From JAJTFW01 sp903922455 (GTDB lineage Bacteria; Bacteroidota; Bacteroidia; AKYH767-A; OLB10), in contig CALQEU020000006.1 in NCBI GenBank assembly GCA_943329665.2, forward strand, positions 81,202 to 145,201: a stretch of DNA of 64,000 bases. The letters are read 5' to 3'. Each line of letters opens with the position of its first letter. Position 1 is the stretch's first letter. This document shows positions 15,695-24,995 of the stretch, in pieces. Both the position numbers and the translations under genes were made by a program. Below the pieces are notes generated by a model. It made no database searches, was not told the DNA's origin, and worked only from the letters and a program-made list of their open reading frames with translations.

Positions 15695-18600
15695 TTATTC
15701 AATGATTAAGCGTTTCGCAATGGATTTACCCTCTTGCTTAACACTTACTACATAAACACCTTTTGTGAATTCACGAACATCTAATTTATAAGAGTTGATT
15801 CCATATTCCACTTTTATTTCTTGTGAGTATACAGCTTGTCCTAAAATATTGTCAATTCTTAGTACTCCGTCTTTATTCAACAAACTTTGGAACTGAATTT
15901 CTACAAATGAGGAAGCAGGATTTGGCAATAAAGAAACATTAGCTTCTGTGTTTTCATCAGACACTTTTGCACAAGCACTAACAGTAACAGATTTTGCACG
16001 GGTAGATGATACTCCACACGCATTCGTTGCGGTTACTTTTACTTTCCCTGAAGTGGCGTTCGCATTAAAATCTACAAGTATTACATTAGATCCTTGTCCC
16101 GATGCAATGGTAGAATTTGTTAGGCTGGTCCAAGTATATGAACTTGTTCCGTAAATAGAAGAAACGCTATAGGCCACTCCCGTTTGATCAGCACATACAC
16201 TAGCAGCGCCTACAATTGCTGCAGGATAACTGGGTGCGGCTTTCGCAGTCTTGGTTCTTGCTGTGCTTGAACCACAACCATTCGTTGCACTAACCGAAAT
16301 GGTTCCCATGGCAAAGCTCGGCGCATATTGAACGGAAATAGCATTGCTACCTTGACCAGAGATGATAGTAGCACCGGCAGGTACCGCCCAAACATAAGTG
16401 ATTCCGGCCACTGCAGTAACACTATACGATTCTAAACTATTACATACACCCGATGCATTTCCAATGATTGAAGATGGAGTAGCGGGTAGATTTAAACTAA
16501 GTGCTTTGTAGCGAATAATACTAGTGCCACATGCATTTGATGCAGTAATTTTTAAATTTCCACCTGTAAATCCAACACTGAATTGTAATGTGATGGTATT
16601 AGTTCCATTTCCTGAAAGGATACTAGTTCCAGCAGGACCAATCCAATTGTAAGAAGTTGCATCTGTTCCTTGAGCGACACTGTATACTTCGACTGAACCG
16701 TCGCAAGCTTTTGCTGCTCCCAAAACCGTTGCTGGCTTAGCAGGTGAAATTACATTTGAAACAACTGCTTTACAAGCAGCAGCACTACTTCCACAATTAT
16801 TTGAAGCCGCAACACAAATAGACCCATTTGCAGTACTTGTTGAAACTTCTAAAGAAGTAGTTCCTTGTCCAGAAAGAATGGTTACACCACTAGGCACAGA
16901 CCATGTATAAGAACTTGCATTGTTTGCCGCACCTACAGAATAGAATTCACTTGCAGAAGCACAAAGAGTAGAGGCACCTGTAACAGCAGAAACCGCAGCA
17001 GGAATAACATCTACACTTACATTTGAGAGTGTAGAACCTGTGCAGCCATTGATGTCAGTTCCTACAACAGTATAGTTAGTCGATGATGCAGGAGATGCAA
17101 TAACTGTCGTTCCGGTGGATTGATTTAAACCTGTACTTGGACTCCAAGAATAAGTAAGTGCACCATTTGCAGTTAAATTTGTATTTTGACCAGCGCAAAT
17201 ACTTGCAGTAGAAGTTGCAGTAACGTTTGGTAAATTATTTACAGTAACCATAACTTGACTAGTTTCAAGGCAACCGTTGCTACTTCCTGATATGGTATAA
17301 GTAGTCGTTTGTGATGGAGATGCATTTACTAAATTTCCAGAAGTAACATCTAAACCAGTTGCTGGACTCCAAATTAAATTGGAAGCACCCGTTGCTTGAA
17401 TTACTGCGGAATTTCCTGCGCAAATACTTGCATTTCCAGTATGGGTAATGGTAGGCGGCGTATTTACAACTAATGTTACATAAGAAGTATCTGCACATCC
17501 AGCACTTGTTCCAATTACCATGTAAGTGGTGGTTTGTGATGGATTAGCCGAAACATTTGCACCGGTAGTTGCACTTAATCCTGTACTTGGACTCCATGAA
17601 TAATTGTCGGCACCAATTGCAGAAAGTGTTGCACTTTGTCCATTACAAATTGGAGCGGGAGTATTAGTAGTTACATTTAAATTATTTCCAACATTAACTG
17701 TTACTGAATTTGATCCACTACATCCACTTCCACTTTCTGTTGCTACTACAGTATATGTAGTAGTCGTAGTTGGAGATACACTTGTGTTTTGAGTTGGATT
17801 TGTAAAGCCTGCCGGATTGGATGTCCAGTTGTAACTTACTGTTGTTGGAACAACATTGTTCAGTGACAAGGTCCAAGAATTAAGTGTTCCTATATCAGTA
17901 CTTGCTAAGTCACTTACTTTTAAAATCCAAGTTCCGTTTACATTTCCTGTTAAAGAAGAAAATGCTCCGTCAGGACGATAGGTGCCAGCAAATGGAGCTG
18001 AACCAGCAGAAATAAGAGTGGCTGCATTCGCAGTGAATAATGTATTGTTGAAATTATCCCCACTACCACCACGACGATTACTCAAGTTGATGGTGTTTTG
18101 TGAAGGGGAAATTAATTGCACTAACAATTCACCATCGTAAGTATGAGTAATATTTAAACGTACAGATACGATGGTATTCGAATTTAATGTAGCAGGATTG
18201 ATGTTGCTTACCGTAATAGGACTTGATATTCCGGTTGCATTGTTGTCAGGAATAGAAAACACAGCACTATTTGTTAAAGCAACCACTTGATTAGTAGTTC
18301 CGCCTGAAGAAGCAGACGATGTTAACTGAACAATGTCGCCTGCACAAATAGAACTATTGGATGTAGATGCAGTAACTGGAATTTGTGAAACGGAAACAGT
18401 TGTTGCGAGAGATGTTGCTGAACAGCTGGATCCATTACTAACAGTCACATTATAACTTCCCGATTGATTTACGGTGATCGATTGTGTTGTAGCACCATTC
18501 GACCATAAATAATTGGCACCTGCAGTTGCAGTTAAAGAAACACTTCCACCTTGACAGAAAGAAGTAGTACCACTCGCTGTTACTGTTGGAACAGATCCAC

Positions 18601-19489
18601 CTTGTTGAGTAAGGTTTACCTGAACTGCCATTACATTATTGTTTTCGTTACTCTCTAAAAAGACGTTGTAAGGATCCAATTGAACCACTAACCAATACGT
18701 ACCATTACATAATCCTGGAGGTAAGTTTACCCACATTCCGTCTAAAGACTGATAGTAAATATCCGTGTAACCAGAAGAAATTCCTTGTACCGTTGGAGAA
18801 CAACCATAACTTCCGCCTCCTAAACCATAGTTCGGGAAGTTTGCATTTAGCATTGTGTTGTTCGCACTATCTCTGCAATGTCCGTTGTAAGTAGAGCAAG
18901 AACCGTAATCCATCAAACAAAATGCAAGCTTTGAACCTGTACCAATTACAGGCCAATTCAATGGATTTGGATCTGCAGTTGCGTTACGCAATGTATATAT
19001 TCCCCAATCATCCACATGCATGTGACCATGGCTAGGATGATAAGTCATTGTTCCAGCATAACGATCATACGAAGTCATCGTATTTCCGTTTTTGTGATAA
19101 ACCCGCTGATTTAATCTCGTCTTTAACGGTTGACCGTTTGGACAAGTAAAATTACTAGCTACGCTATAAAATGTATCCGTACCGCAAATAGCAGTAGAGG
19201 TAGAACGAACTTCCAACGCACCCAATCCAATGTTGGGAGTAGAAACTGAAACACGAAGACGACCATCATTACCACTACAAGAAGGATTACAAACTTGTGG
19301 GTACTCTACGTGCCCACTTGTTCCATAAACACTGAGAGGTGGAGGAGCAACATGAATGTCTGGTAATAAATCGCAATTGGTAGTACCATTTTTACAAACG
19401 CATGTTGTTGCATTAGTCGTTGTGCACTGTGAATAACCTAAAAATGGAAACATTAGGAAGGTAATCCAAAATAGTAATTGTTTTTTCAT
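15695..19489 (-). CDS. Lysyl-oxidase-like multidomain T9SS surface protein
   Basis: A 1264-residue secreted protein. Residues 1-21 form a signal peptide. Residues about 40-295 match the copper amine oxidase lysyl oxidase family: copper motif His154-Gly-His-Met-His158, FCLMDYGSC, then LPPGLCNGTYWLVVQLDP with NENNN, aligning with the end of animal lysyl oxidase. Tyr265 corresponds to the tyrosine that forms the quinone cofactor. I see no lysine at the place of the partner residue (Asn211 there). Residues about 400-545 form a proprotein-convertase P-domain, followed by about eight Ig/PKD-like repeats (YSWSPSTGL type) and a type A sorting domain (ASSFVEIQF to KRLIIE). Amine oxidation of surface or matrix protein is possible but unproven. 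Confidence 0.85.
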   Translation of the reverse strand: MKKQLLFWITFLMFPFLGYSQCTTTNATTCVCKNGTTNCDLLPDIHVAPPPLSVYGTSGHVEYPQVCNPSCSGNDGRLRVSVSTPNIGLGALEVRSTSTAICGTDTFYSVASNFTCPNGQPLKTRLNQRVYHKNGNTMTSYDRYAGTMTYHPSHGHMHVDDWGIYTLRNATADPNPLNWPVIGTGSKLAFCLMDYGSCSTYNGHCRDSANNTMLNANFPNYGLGGGSYGCSPTVQGISSGYTDIYYQSLDGMWVNLPPGLCNGTYWLVVQLDPYNVFLESNENNNVMAVQVNLTQQGGSVPTVTASGTTSFCQGGSVSLTATAGANYLWSNGATTQSITVNQSGSYNVTVSNGSSCSATSLATTVSVSQIPVTASTSNSSICAGDIVQLTSSASSGGTTNQVVALTNSAVFSIPDNNATGISSPITVSNINPATLNSNTIVSVRLNITHTYDGELLVQLISPSQNTINLSNRRGGSGDNFNNTLFTANAATLISAGSAPFAGTYRPDGAFSSLTGNVNGTWILKVSDLASTDIGTLNSWTLSLNNVVPTTVSYNWTSNPAGFTNPTQNTSVSPTTTTTYTVVATESGSGCSGSNSVTVNVGNNLNVTTNTPAPICNGQSATLSAIGADNYSWSPSTGLSATTGANVSANPSQTTTYMVIGTSAGCADTSYVTLVVNTPPTITHTGNASICAGNSAVIQATGASNLIWSPATGLDVTSGNLVNASPSQTTTYTISGSSNGCLETSQVMVTVNNLPNVTATSTASICAGQNTNLTANGALTYSWSPSTGLNQSTGTTVIASPASSTNYTVVGTDINGCTGSTLSNVSVDVIPAAVSAVTGASTLCASASEFYSVGAANNASSYTWSVPSGVTILSGQGTTSLEVSTSTANGSICVAASNNCGSSAAACKAVVSNVISPAKPATVLGAAKACDGSVEVYSVAQGTDATSYNWIGPAGTSILSGNGTNTITLQFSVGFTGGNLKITASNACGTSIIRYKALSLNLPATPSSIIGNASGVCNSLESYSVTAVAGITYVWAVPAGATIISGQGSNAISVQYAPSFAMGTISVSATNGCGSSTARTKTAKAAPSYPAAIVGAASVCADQTGVAYSVSSIYGTSSYTWTSLTNSTIASGQGSNVILVDFNANATSGKVKVTATNACGVSSTRAKSVTVSACAKVSDENTEANVSLLPNPASSFVEIQFQSLLNKDGVLRIDNILGQAVYSQEIKVEYGINSYKLDVREFTKGVYVVSVKQEGKSIAKRLIIE

Positions 19490-19524
19490 GGATTGTTATT
19501 TTTGTTTTGGGAATATTATGTTCT

Positions 19525-19555
19525 GCAAGTTACAGGATTTTTTTGTTGTTGCAAA
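19525..19555 (-). promoter_or_regulatory. Probable promoter of the lysyl-oxidase-like gene
   Basis: On the minus strand TTTG is followed after exactly 19 bases by TAACTTGC, a weak match to the -7 box (six of eight). It lies 36 bases before the ATG. The remaining gap to 19778 is AT-rich with no recognisable feature. Confidence 0.35.
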
Positions 19556-19778
19556 CTTTTTGTAGTAAGATGACGGAATAATATTTTTTCAAAATCCGCC
19601 TTCAAATATCCGAAAAAGTTTAGGTGGTTCAACTCGTTTATAGGCTAATCGATAATTTATTTGGGCAGATAGATCATATTCATAGGTGAATAAAAGTAGT
19701 AAAAAGTTGAATTTAATATGATTTTAGAGTTGAAAACCTAATTATTTTGATTTAAATAATTGATATTCAATTAAATGA

Positions 19779-20930
19779 TTAACGCAAAAGGCGATCTAAA
19801 GTTCTATTGAAGTCGAATTTATATTTTTCCAATTCCTGGCCCGTGGCAGGACCCGAAAATCCGCTATGAACCTTCACAATATTCCCTTTTCGATCGACAA
19901 ATAAGGTGGTAGGATAGGAGAAAAAGTTTTGTATGGATGGTAAAACTTTTTGTACATCTCCTTTTTTATTGGTTCCTGCAATCAATAAGGGATAGTGAAT
20001 ATTTAATCGCTTTTGCATTTTTATTATTCCTTTTTTGGCAATATTAAAATCAGGTGATCGCTCAAATGCCAATCCAAAAATAGTTAAACCTTCCTCTTTT
20101 CGAGTAATATAAATACTATCCAAAAAAATACTTTCGTCCATACAGTTAGGGCACCAAGTTCCAAATAGTTGAATTATTTTCACATGATGACGGTACTCCA
20201 CATCCGTTAGTGAAATCATATTGCTGTCAACATCAGGAAGTGTAAAATTAATTTCTCCTGTGGCTTGAGTGAGGGTAGATGGATCCCTGAGTTCGATAAA
20301 ATTATTTTTTTTGGCTCGAAAGGGTGCTTTGTATGAATTCCCTGCGTAGTACATGCCAACCATTTCTTCGCCTTGTACTTTTGCTAAATATAAATACGCA
20401 TGCGTCCCATCAAAAACGCTTAGCTTTAAACTATCTTGATCAACGATTCCCTCTAAGTATCGATGGTCGCCTGATTCAGTTAAGAAGGTTCCGAATACTT
20501 TATTTCCATTTCTTTTAAATCGTCCGATGGCTAATGATGAATCGGGAGTACCCGCATCGAACCATGTTTCCCAAGATCCTTCTAAATTTATAGAGGATGG
20601 CAAAGTAGAAGATGCGGAAAAACGATAATCAATATTTTTAGTAGCCGTAAAAGGAATACTTGTTGGGACTTTTCTTCCGTTGTTATTCCAATTTCCAGTT
20701 AACGATTCATTTCCAATCTTTAATCGAAATTCAGAATTGTAAAGCGGAAGTTTGATGAAGATGGAATCACCTTGCATCGTAACTTCATCACAAATAATTC
20801 GTTCTTCCGCATTGTGAATAATCATGACCGAAGTTCCATCGTGTTGCTTCAATTCAAATTGAAAAGGTAAGGATGCATCAGGAAGTTGGAGGATTCCTAA
20901 CCAGAATCCAAGGAGTAAGGAGATGGGCAT
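19779..20930 (-). CDS. TlpA-like thiol-disulfide / peroxiredoxin-fold protein
   Basis: A 383-residue exported protein. A short hydrophobic start (MPISLLLGFWLGIL) may be a signal peptide. The first ~215 residues resemble the beta-rich N-terminal region of Bacteroidota TlpA proteins. The last ~165 are a thioredoxin-like redoxin domain with the redox pair in FGTWCPNCMDES and the cis-proline segment FSYPTTLFVDRKG. The motif CPNC is intermediate between TlpA and TrxA types. It is the last gene of a three-gene minus-strand operon. Likely periplasmic disulfide reduction; partner unknown. Confidence 0.85.
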   Translation of the reverse strand: MPISLLLGFWLGILQLPDASLPFQFELKQHDGTSVMIIHNAEERIICDEVTMQGDSIFIKLPLYNSEFRLKIGNESLTGNWNNNGRKVPTSIPFTATKNIDYRFSASSTLPSSINLEGSWETWFDAGTPDSSLAIGRFKRNGNKVFGTFLTESGDHRYLEGIVDQDSLKLSVFDGTHAYLYLAKVQGEEMVGMYYAGNSYKAPFRAKKNNFIELRDPSTLTQATGEINFTLPDVDSNMISLTDVEYRHHVKIIQLFGTWCPNCMDESIFLDSIYITRKEEGLTIFGLAFERSPDFNIAKKGIIKMQKRLNIHYPLLIAGTNKKGDVQKVLPSIQNFFSYPTTLFVDRKGNIVKVHSGFSGPATGQELEKYKFDFNRTLDRLLR

Positions 20931-20938
20931 TTATTTTT

Positions 20939-21475
20939 TTATGGAATGAATTTTACGTTGATTTCAAAGCAGGAAGGATCGGATAAAACCATCTGTTGTT
21001 CTCCATGGATTTGATATCCGACAAGATGTTTGTAGATAAGTTGTCTTTTTAGCGAAAACCAAGGATTTGTTTTTTCAAATTGTATTTCGATTTTCTGAAT
21101 TTGTTCATGCAGATAATCGATTTGCATTCTTCGTACGGGTGCTTTTTCATCCCGTGCAACATATACAATTTGCAGAAGTGAGTCGGTTTGTACCGTGTCG
21201 CATTCGTACGCTAAATGCCAGGCAGGTTTATCAATATCACTTTCGAAAAAGGGTTTGAGCTCATGTTCCCAGTTCGGGGTATCAATATTTTTCGATTCTT
21301 TCACTTCGTCTCTTATTACTTCTTTTGCTAAACGGGTTTTTGACTTTTGATGTTGTTTAATCTCTTCATTCAAAAATGAGGAAATAGAAAAATAAGATGA
21401 ATGCTGAACGATGGGTTCATCGGTACAACTCATTAAAAAGAGGACTGGAATAAATAAACCAATTAATTTTTTCAT
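20939..21475 (-). CDS. Putative lipoprotein, function unknown
   Basis: 178 residues. The N-terminus MKKLIGLFIPVLFLMSC is a lipoprotein signal with Cys17 as lipidation site. The remainder is charged and has no domain I recognise. It overlaps the membrane TPR gene upstream by four bases (ATGA) and precedes the thioredoxin-like gene by eight, so the three are probably co-translated. Confidence 0.7.
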   Translation of the reverse strand: MKKLIGLFIPVLFLMSCTDEPIVQHSSYFSISSFLNEEIKQHQKSKTRLAKEVIRDEVKESKNIDTPNWEHELKPFFESDIDKPAWHLAYECDTVQTDSLLQIVYVARDEKAPVRRMQIDYLHEQIQKIEIQFEKTNPWFSLKRQLIYKHLVGYQIHGEQQMVLSDPSCFEINVKFIP

Positions 21476-23589
21476 AAGGTAGCTCCCAGGCTTCTTGCTT
21501 TTTGGAAATAAATATTTGCCTTTGCAGTATCTCCTGTATTTTGCAAAGTAACCGCTAAATTCATAACCGCTTTCACATTGTTTGGATCTACATCGACTGA
21601 GCGTTGAAAGTAGATGAGTGCACTGTCAAATTTTTGAAGCATAACGTAACAATTCCCACTGTTATTGAGCGCATCGGTATACGCAGCATTAATGTTTAAC
21701 GCTGATCGATATTCTTTTAGAGCCTCTTGATACTTGCCCACCTTGGCCCAGGCATTTCCTTTGTTGTAAATTGCTTTTTGGAAATTGGGTTTTAAGGAGA
21801 TTGATTTGTCTAAAGCAATGAGCGCTTCTTCAAATTTTCCAGCCTCACTTAGATAAAGTCCGTAGTTGTTCCAATTGTCGGGCTCATTCGGTTCGAGTTT
21901 TACTGCAGTGGAAAGATCTGCTAATGCTTTTTCGTATTGACCATCGATTCCATAGGCAACCCCCGCGCTTGAAAAACGACTTGCTTCTGTAAAGGCTTTA
22001 TACGATCTTGCTTTTTCAAAACTTGCAATTGCATTCTTTGCATCTCTTTTATCTTTATAAGCAACACCCAAATTGTACCAAGCGTCGTTGTAGTTCGGTA
22101 AAATGGATACGCCTTTTGTAAGTTCTACAATGGCTTTGTCAAGTAAATTATTTCTTTCTGTACTTCCTTCGGGCGCAAGTAAAGCTTCTTCTACTAAAAG
22201 AGTACTCCCCAACGCATATCGAATTCGCGCGCTCTCTGGTGAAATTTTTACATCATGCTGCAGTAAAGTTAAATTGTTTTTCCAGTTTAAATTTCGGCTA
22301 TACGTTCGTCCAGCAAAAAGAACCAACACGATTAAACTCGGGACAAATAAAATATTTTTTGTGATAGATGGAATTGTCAATTCGTGTTCTTTCTTTTTAT
22401 TTTTCTTGGTTAAGATAGTATTGGCCATTGCACCAACCAAGACACATAAACCCAAGGTGGGTGTAAAAATAAATCGTTCGGCCATCGTAGCTTCAATCAG
22501 GAAAAAAACATTGCTTACGAGTGAAACCGTTCCTAAAAAGAAAAGGATGCCAAACGCAGCAGCGGAACGACCGGGCAAACTTCTAAAGCTGTAAATTAAT
22601 CCGAAAACCAATGCAATTAATGTAAGGAGTACTGCCGGATTGGAAAAAGTAACATTGGGAATGGTATTGTAACTGTAATCAAAAACTAAGGTAACTGGAA
22701 ATAAAAATAAATAGATATACTTGCCAAGTATGGAGATTGCCGTGGCGAATTGAGAGGCGAAATTTGAAGCTCCTACCATACTATTGTTCACGAGCATCAG
22801 TTGATAATCACTTCCACCTTCGCCTAAAATTAATTGTCGAATGATTAAGTAAACAACAATAAGTCCCACATACAATGAACTCAGCGTAATTGTTTTTTTC
22901 AAACTTTCATTCGTGAAACACCAAATAGCTAAAGGAATTACTCCAGCCCATGTCACCGAATTTTCTTTCGAAAGTAATCCAAGAAAGAAAACGATGAAGG
23001 ATACGATGAGTGCATATGTTTTTTTTGAATCGAGATGCAACATCAATAAGCGCAGCGTTAAAATGCCGAAGAAAAAACTCAATAACTCATCTCTACTTTT
23101 AATGTTTGCTACTACTTCGGTATGAACAGGATGAAAGATCCACAGTAAGGTAACTAGAAGCGGAATGAAAGGATGCATTTTGCGAAGGAGTGAACGCATC
23201 AAAGAAAATAAGACCACTGCTGTCAACGCATAGATAAATACGTTCATAAAATGCCCCAGCCAAGGCTGCTCTGGTGCAATGGCCCATTCCATAGCAAACA
23301 TAGCTACTGAAATAGGACGGTACAATCCTTCTGTTCTGTCCCAATATCCCGCTCGGTAGGAAGTAGTAAAAATTTCATCTAACCCCGCAAAACCTTGAAC
23401 GGTGAATTTATTGTTCTTTATCACCGTTGTATCATCTACGGTATAATCATGCCCCAGTGTATTTGCATAGAGCAGGAAAGCAGCTATTCCAATGATAATG
23501 TATAAGTATTTTTTGGAGATGGACTTCTCCATGGATACATTTAAAGAAGGAGGATTTGTAGATGGATATTTTTTCTGTTTCACTTTCAT
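21472..23589 (-). CDS. Multi-pass membrane protein with C-terminal TPR repeats (TMTC-like)
   Basis: 705 residues: about ten membrane segments in the first ~440, then four to five tetratricopeptide repeats to the end (YNDAWYNLGVAYKD, EPDNWNNYGLYLSEAG, FQKAIYNKGNAWAKVG, NVKAVMNLAVTL). The early periplasmic loop contains HDYTVDDTTVIKNN and YRPISVAMFAMEW, with HPVHTEVVANIKSRDELL after the fourth segment. This arrangement is that of the TMTC/GT-C O-mannosyltransferase-like family, whose loop acid residues hold the donor lipid. Translation could also start 19 codons in (MEKSISKKYLY). Protein glycosyl transfer is a reasonable inference; the substrate is unknown. Confidence 0.75.
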   Translation of the reverse strand: MKVKQKKYPSTNPPSLNVSMEKSISKKYLYIIIGIAAFLLYANTLGHDYTVDDTTVIKNNKFTVQGFAGLDEIFTTSYRAGYWDRTEGLYRPISVAMFAMEWAIAPEQPWLGHFMNVFIYALTAVVLFSLMRSLLRKMHPFIPLLVTLLWIFHPVHTEVVANIKSRDELLSFFFGILTLRLLMLHLDSKKTYALIVSFIVFFLGLLSKENSVTWAGVIPLAIWCFTNESLKKTITLSSLYVGLIVVYLIIRQLILGEGGSDYQLMLVNNSMVGASNFASQFATAISILGKYIYLFLFPVTLVFDYSYNTIPNVTFSNPAVLLTLIALVFGLIYSFRSLPGRSAAAFGILFFLGTVSLVSNVFFLIEATMAERFIFTPTLGLCVLVGAMANTILTKKNKKKEHELTIPSITKNILFVPSLIVLVLFAGRTYSRNLNWKNNLTLLQHDVKISPESARIRYALGSTLLVEEALLAPEGSTERNNLLDKAIVELTKGVSILPNYNDAWYNLGVAYKDKRDAKNAIASFEKARSYKAFTEASRFSSAGVAYGIDGQYEKALADLSTAVKLEPNEPDNWNNYGLYLSEAGKFEEALIALDKSISLKPNFQKAIYNKGNAWAKVGKYQEALKEYRSALNINAAYTDALNNSGNCYVMLQKFDSALIYFQRSVDVDPNNVKAVMNLAVTLQNTGDTAKANIYFQKARSLGATL

Positions 23590-23846
23590 GGGTTAAGGCT
23601 GAACAAAGATGAAGATACAATCTTTAAATGGATTCGCTTTGGTCTAGAAGTTCAGATTTGATCGATTGATTTTATTAGGATTCTCAAGAATGAGGCAAAA
23701 ATACGGATTGCAAACAGAATAGAAGTTCATTCAAAAAATGTTATAAAAAAGCGTAATAAATTGAAAATAAGCATATAATTTAAAATCTTGTTGGGCTGTT
23801 TGCAGCATTTATCCCATTTTTATTAATGAAGGGGTTATTTTTTATT
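23590..23846. other. AT-rich intergenic region
   Basis: Divergent gap between the membrane TPR gene and the small lipoprotein gene. I see no ORF, repeat or RNA gene; only the promoter of the downstream gene at its right end is recognisable. Confidence 0.5.
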
Positions 23847-23876
23847 TTGGGATGTATAGTATAAGAATTATATTTG
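23847..23876 (+). promoter_or_regulatory. Near-ideal Bacteroidota promoter
   Basis: TTG (within TTTTG) at 23847-23849, then exactly 19 bases, then TATATTTG at 23869-23876, matching the TTG-N19-TAnnTTTG consensus fully. The ATG of the downstream lipoprotein lies 33 bases further. Best promoter in the window. Confidence 0.8.
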
Positions 23877-23909
23877 CCACAAATAAGAATTAAGATAAAT
23901 TAAAAAATT

Positions 23910-24242
23910 ATGAAAAAAATTGCCCTCCCTATTTTAGTAGTTTGTGCTGTTGCATTATCCTCTTGTAATCAGCGATTAATTGACTTTACAGTAATCAGTT
24001 CTAAGAATGTTACTTTACGTCTTCCAAATGATGCAAAAGGTCCTCGTACCGAAGGTAAAGAAATGAAAATGTGTGGTCAGCCTATGTTGAAGGCAGCTGT
24101 AGACAAAGCAATTGAAAATGCTGGTCCAGGTTATGACGCATTAATTGATGGTGTTGTTTCTTCAAGATGGGAATTCTATCGTCAAGGATGGGTTGTTAAT
24201 GGAACACCTATCAAAACAAGCAAATTGAAAGCTAGCGAATAA
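23910..24242 (+). CDS. Small lipoprotein, function unknown
   Basis: 110 residues with a lipoprotein signal (MKKIALPILVVCAVALSSC, lipidated at Cys19). The mature part has KGPRTEGKEMK and AVDKAIENAGPGYDALIDGV, then a basic hydrophobic end. The pattern of an alternating DKAIxxA/GYDAL(I)DG segment recalls TRL-type small lipoproteins, but I cannot assign it. It has a consensus promoter and a strong terminator of its own, so it should be a monocistronic, well-expressed gene. Confidence 0.75.
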   Translation: MKKIALPILVVCAVALSSCNQRLIDFTVISSKNVTLRLPNDAKGPRTEGKEMKMCGQPMLKAAVDKAIENAGPGYDALIDGVVSSRWEFYRQGWVVNGTPIKTSKLKASE

Positions 24243-24257
24243 TTCGTTATCCTGCCT

Positions 24258-24301
24258 AAATAGAAAAGGCTGTCTTCCTAGGAAGGCAGCCTTTTCTATT
24301 T
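24258..24301. terminator. Strong bidirectional terminator
   Basis: A long stem pairs AAATAGAAAAGGCTG with CAGCCTTTTCTATTT, extended inward by CTTCC/GGAAG with a TA centre and one mismatch. The A/T flanks give a T-run on either strand, so it ends both the lipoprotein gene and the convergent minus-strand gene. Confidence 0.88.
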
Positions 24302-24329
24302 AAGACGGGTTGTTAATCTTGAATATTTT

Positions 24330-24941
24330 TTATAATTCTAAAACACTTTTAGCACATCCACTAAACATCAAACCTGAATCCGATTGATATTTCCAGCTGC
24401 GTTCGCCTTGCCTGTTTATAATGACGGCCCCTCTGATCCATCTTTGTTTGTTCGCCATTCCTTTGTCCCATTTTACCTGAAATGGAATAATGAGTTCAAT
24501 GGCTGCGTCATCTCTAAAAACATCCCCAAAGAAAATTTCAGTAGTTTGATTGTCTGCTTTACCTACACATCGTTCAAGCAATTTAGCCCCAGCATTTTTT
24601 ACTACGGCTTCCATGTAAGTAGCAGTTTCCGGATCATTTACGTCAAATTTTCCTTTAAAAATAGGAGGGAGGTCGCTATTCCCTTGTGAATTTTCTTTGG
24701 TCTCTTTTGCAGCAGAAAAGATATCTTCAGAACCGTTTGCATATTTGATTTTATTCAATTCAGATATCTTTACGGTATACGTAGGGCCTTCTAAATTATC
24801 GGTCTTCTTATATTTGACTTGGTCCGTAGTTAACTCTAAGATTTTAGCATTTACAGTTCTACCGTCCGTCAATGTGATCACATCTTGCGAAAACCCTGCA
24901 GTAGAGATAAAGAGAAGAGAATAGAGTAATATTTTTTTCAT
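24330..24941 (-). CDS. Exported protein, function unknown
   Basis: 203 residues with a signal peptide (MKKILLYSLLFISTAGFSQ). The first half, VITLTDGRTVNAKILELTTDQVKYK with ISELNKIKYANGSEDIF, is a small beta-rich unit commonly seen in Bacteroidota secreted proteins that respond to a substrate or form part of envelope complexes; the second half (EIFFGDVFRDDAAIELIIPFQVKWD) is unassigned. Two cysteines remain in the mature part. Convergent with the lipoprotein gene across a shared terminator. Confidence 0.7.
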   Translation of the reverse strand: MKKILLYSLLFISTAGFSQDVITLTDGRTVNAKILELTTDQVKYKKTDNLEGPTYTVKISELNKIKYANGSEDIFSAAKETKENSQGNSDLPPIFKGKFDVNDPETATYMEAVVKNAGAKLLERCVGKADNQTTEIFFGDVFRDDAAIELIIPFQVKWDKGMANKQRWIRGAVIINRQGERSWKYQSDSGLMFSGCAKSVLEL

Positions 24942-24995
24942 TTTCTTGTAAATTAATTGTATAAAGGTAAGAATATTTTCAAGTGTAGGTAAGTT

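Noticed and set aside
22103..22594. 163-codon plus-strand ORF
   Set aside because: Antisense of the membrane TPR gene; composition reflects the opposite strand's hydrophobic codons.
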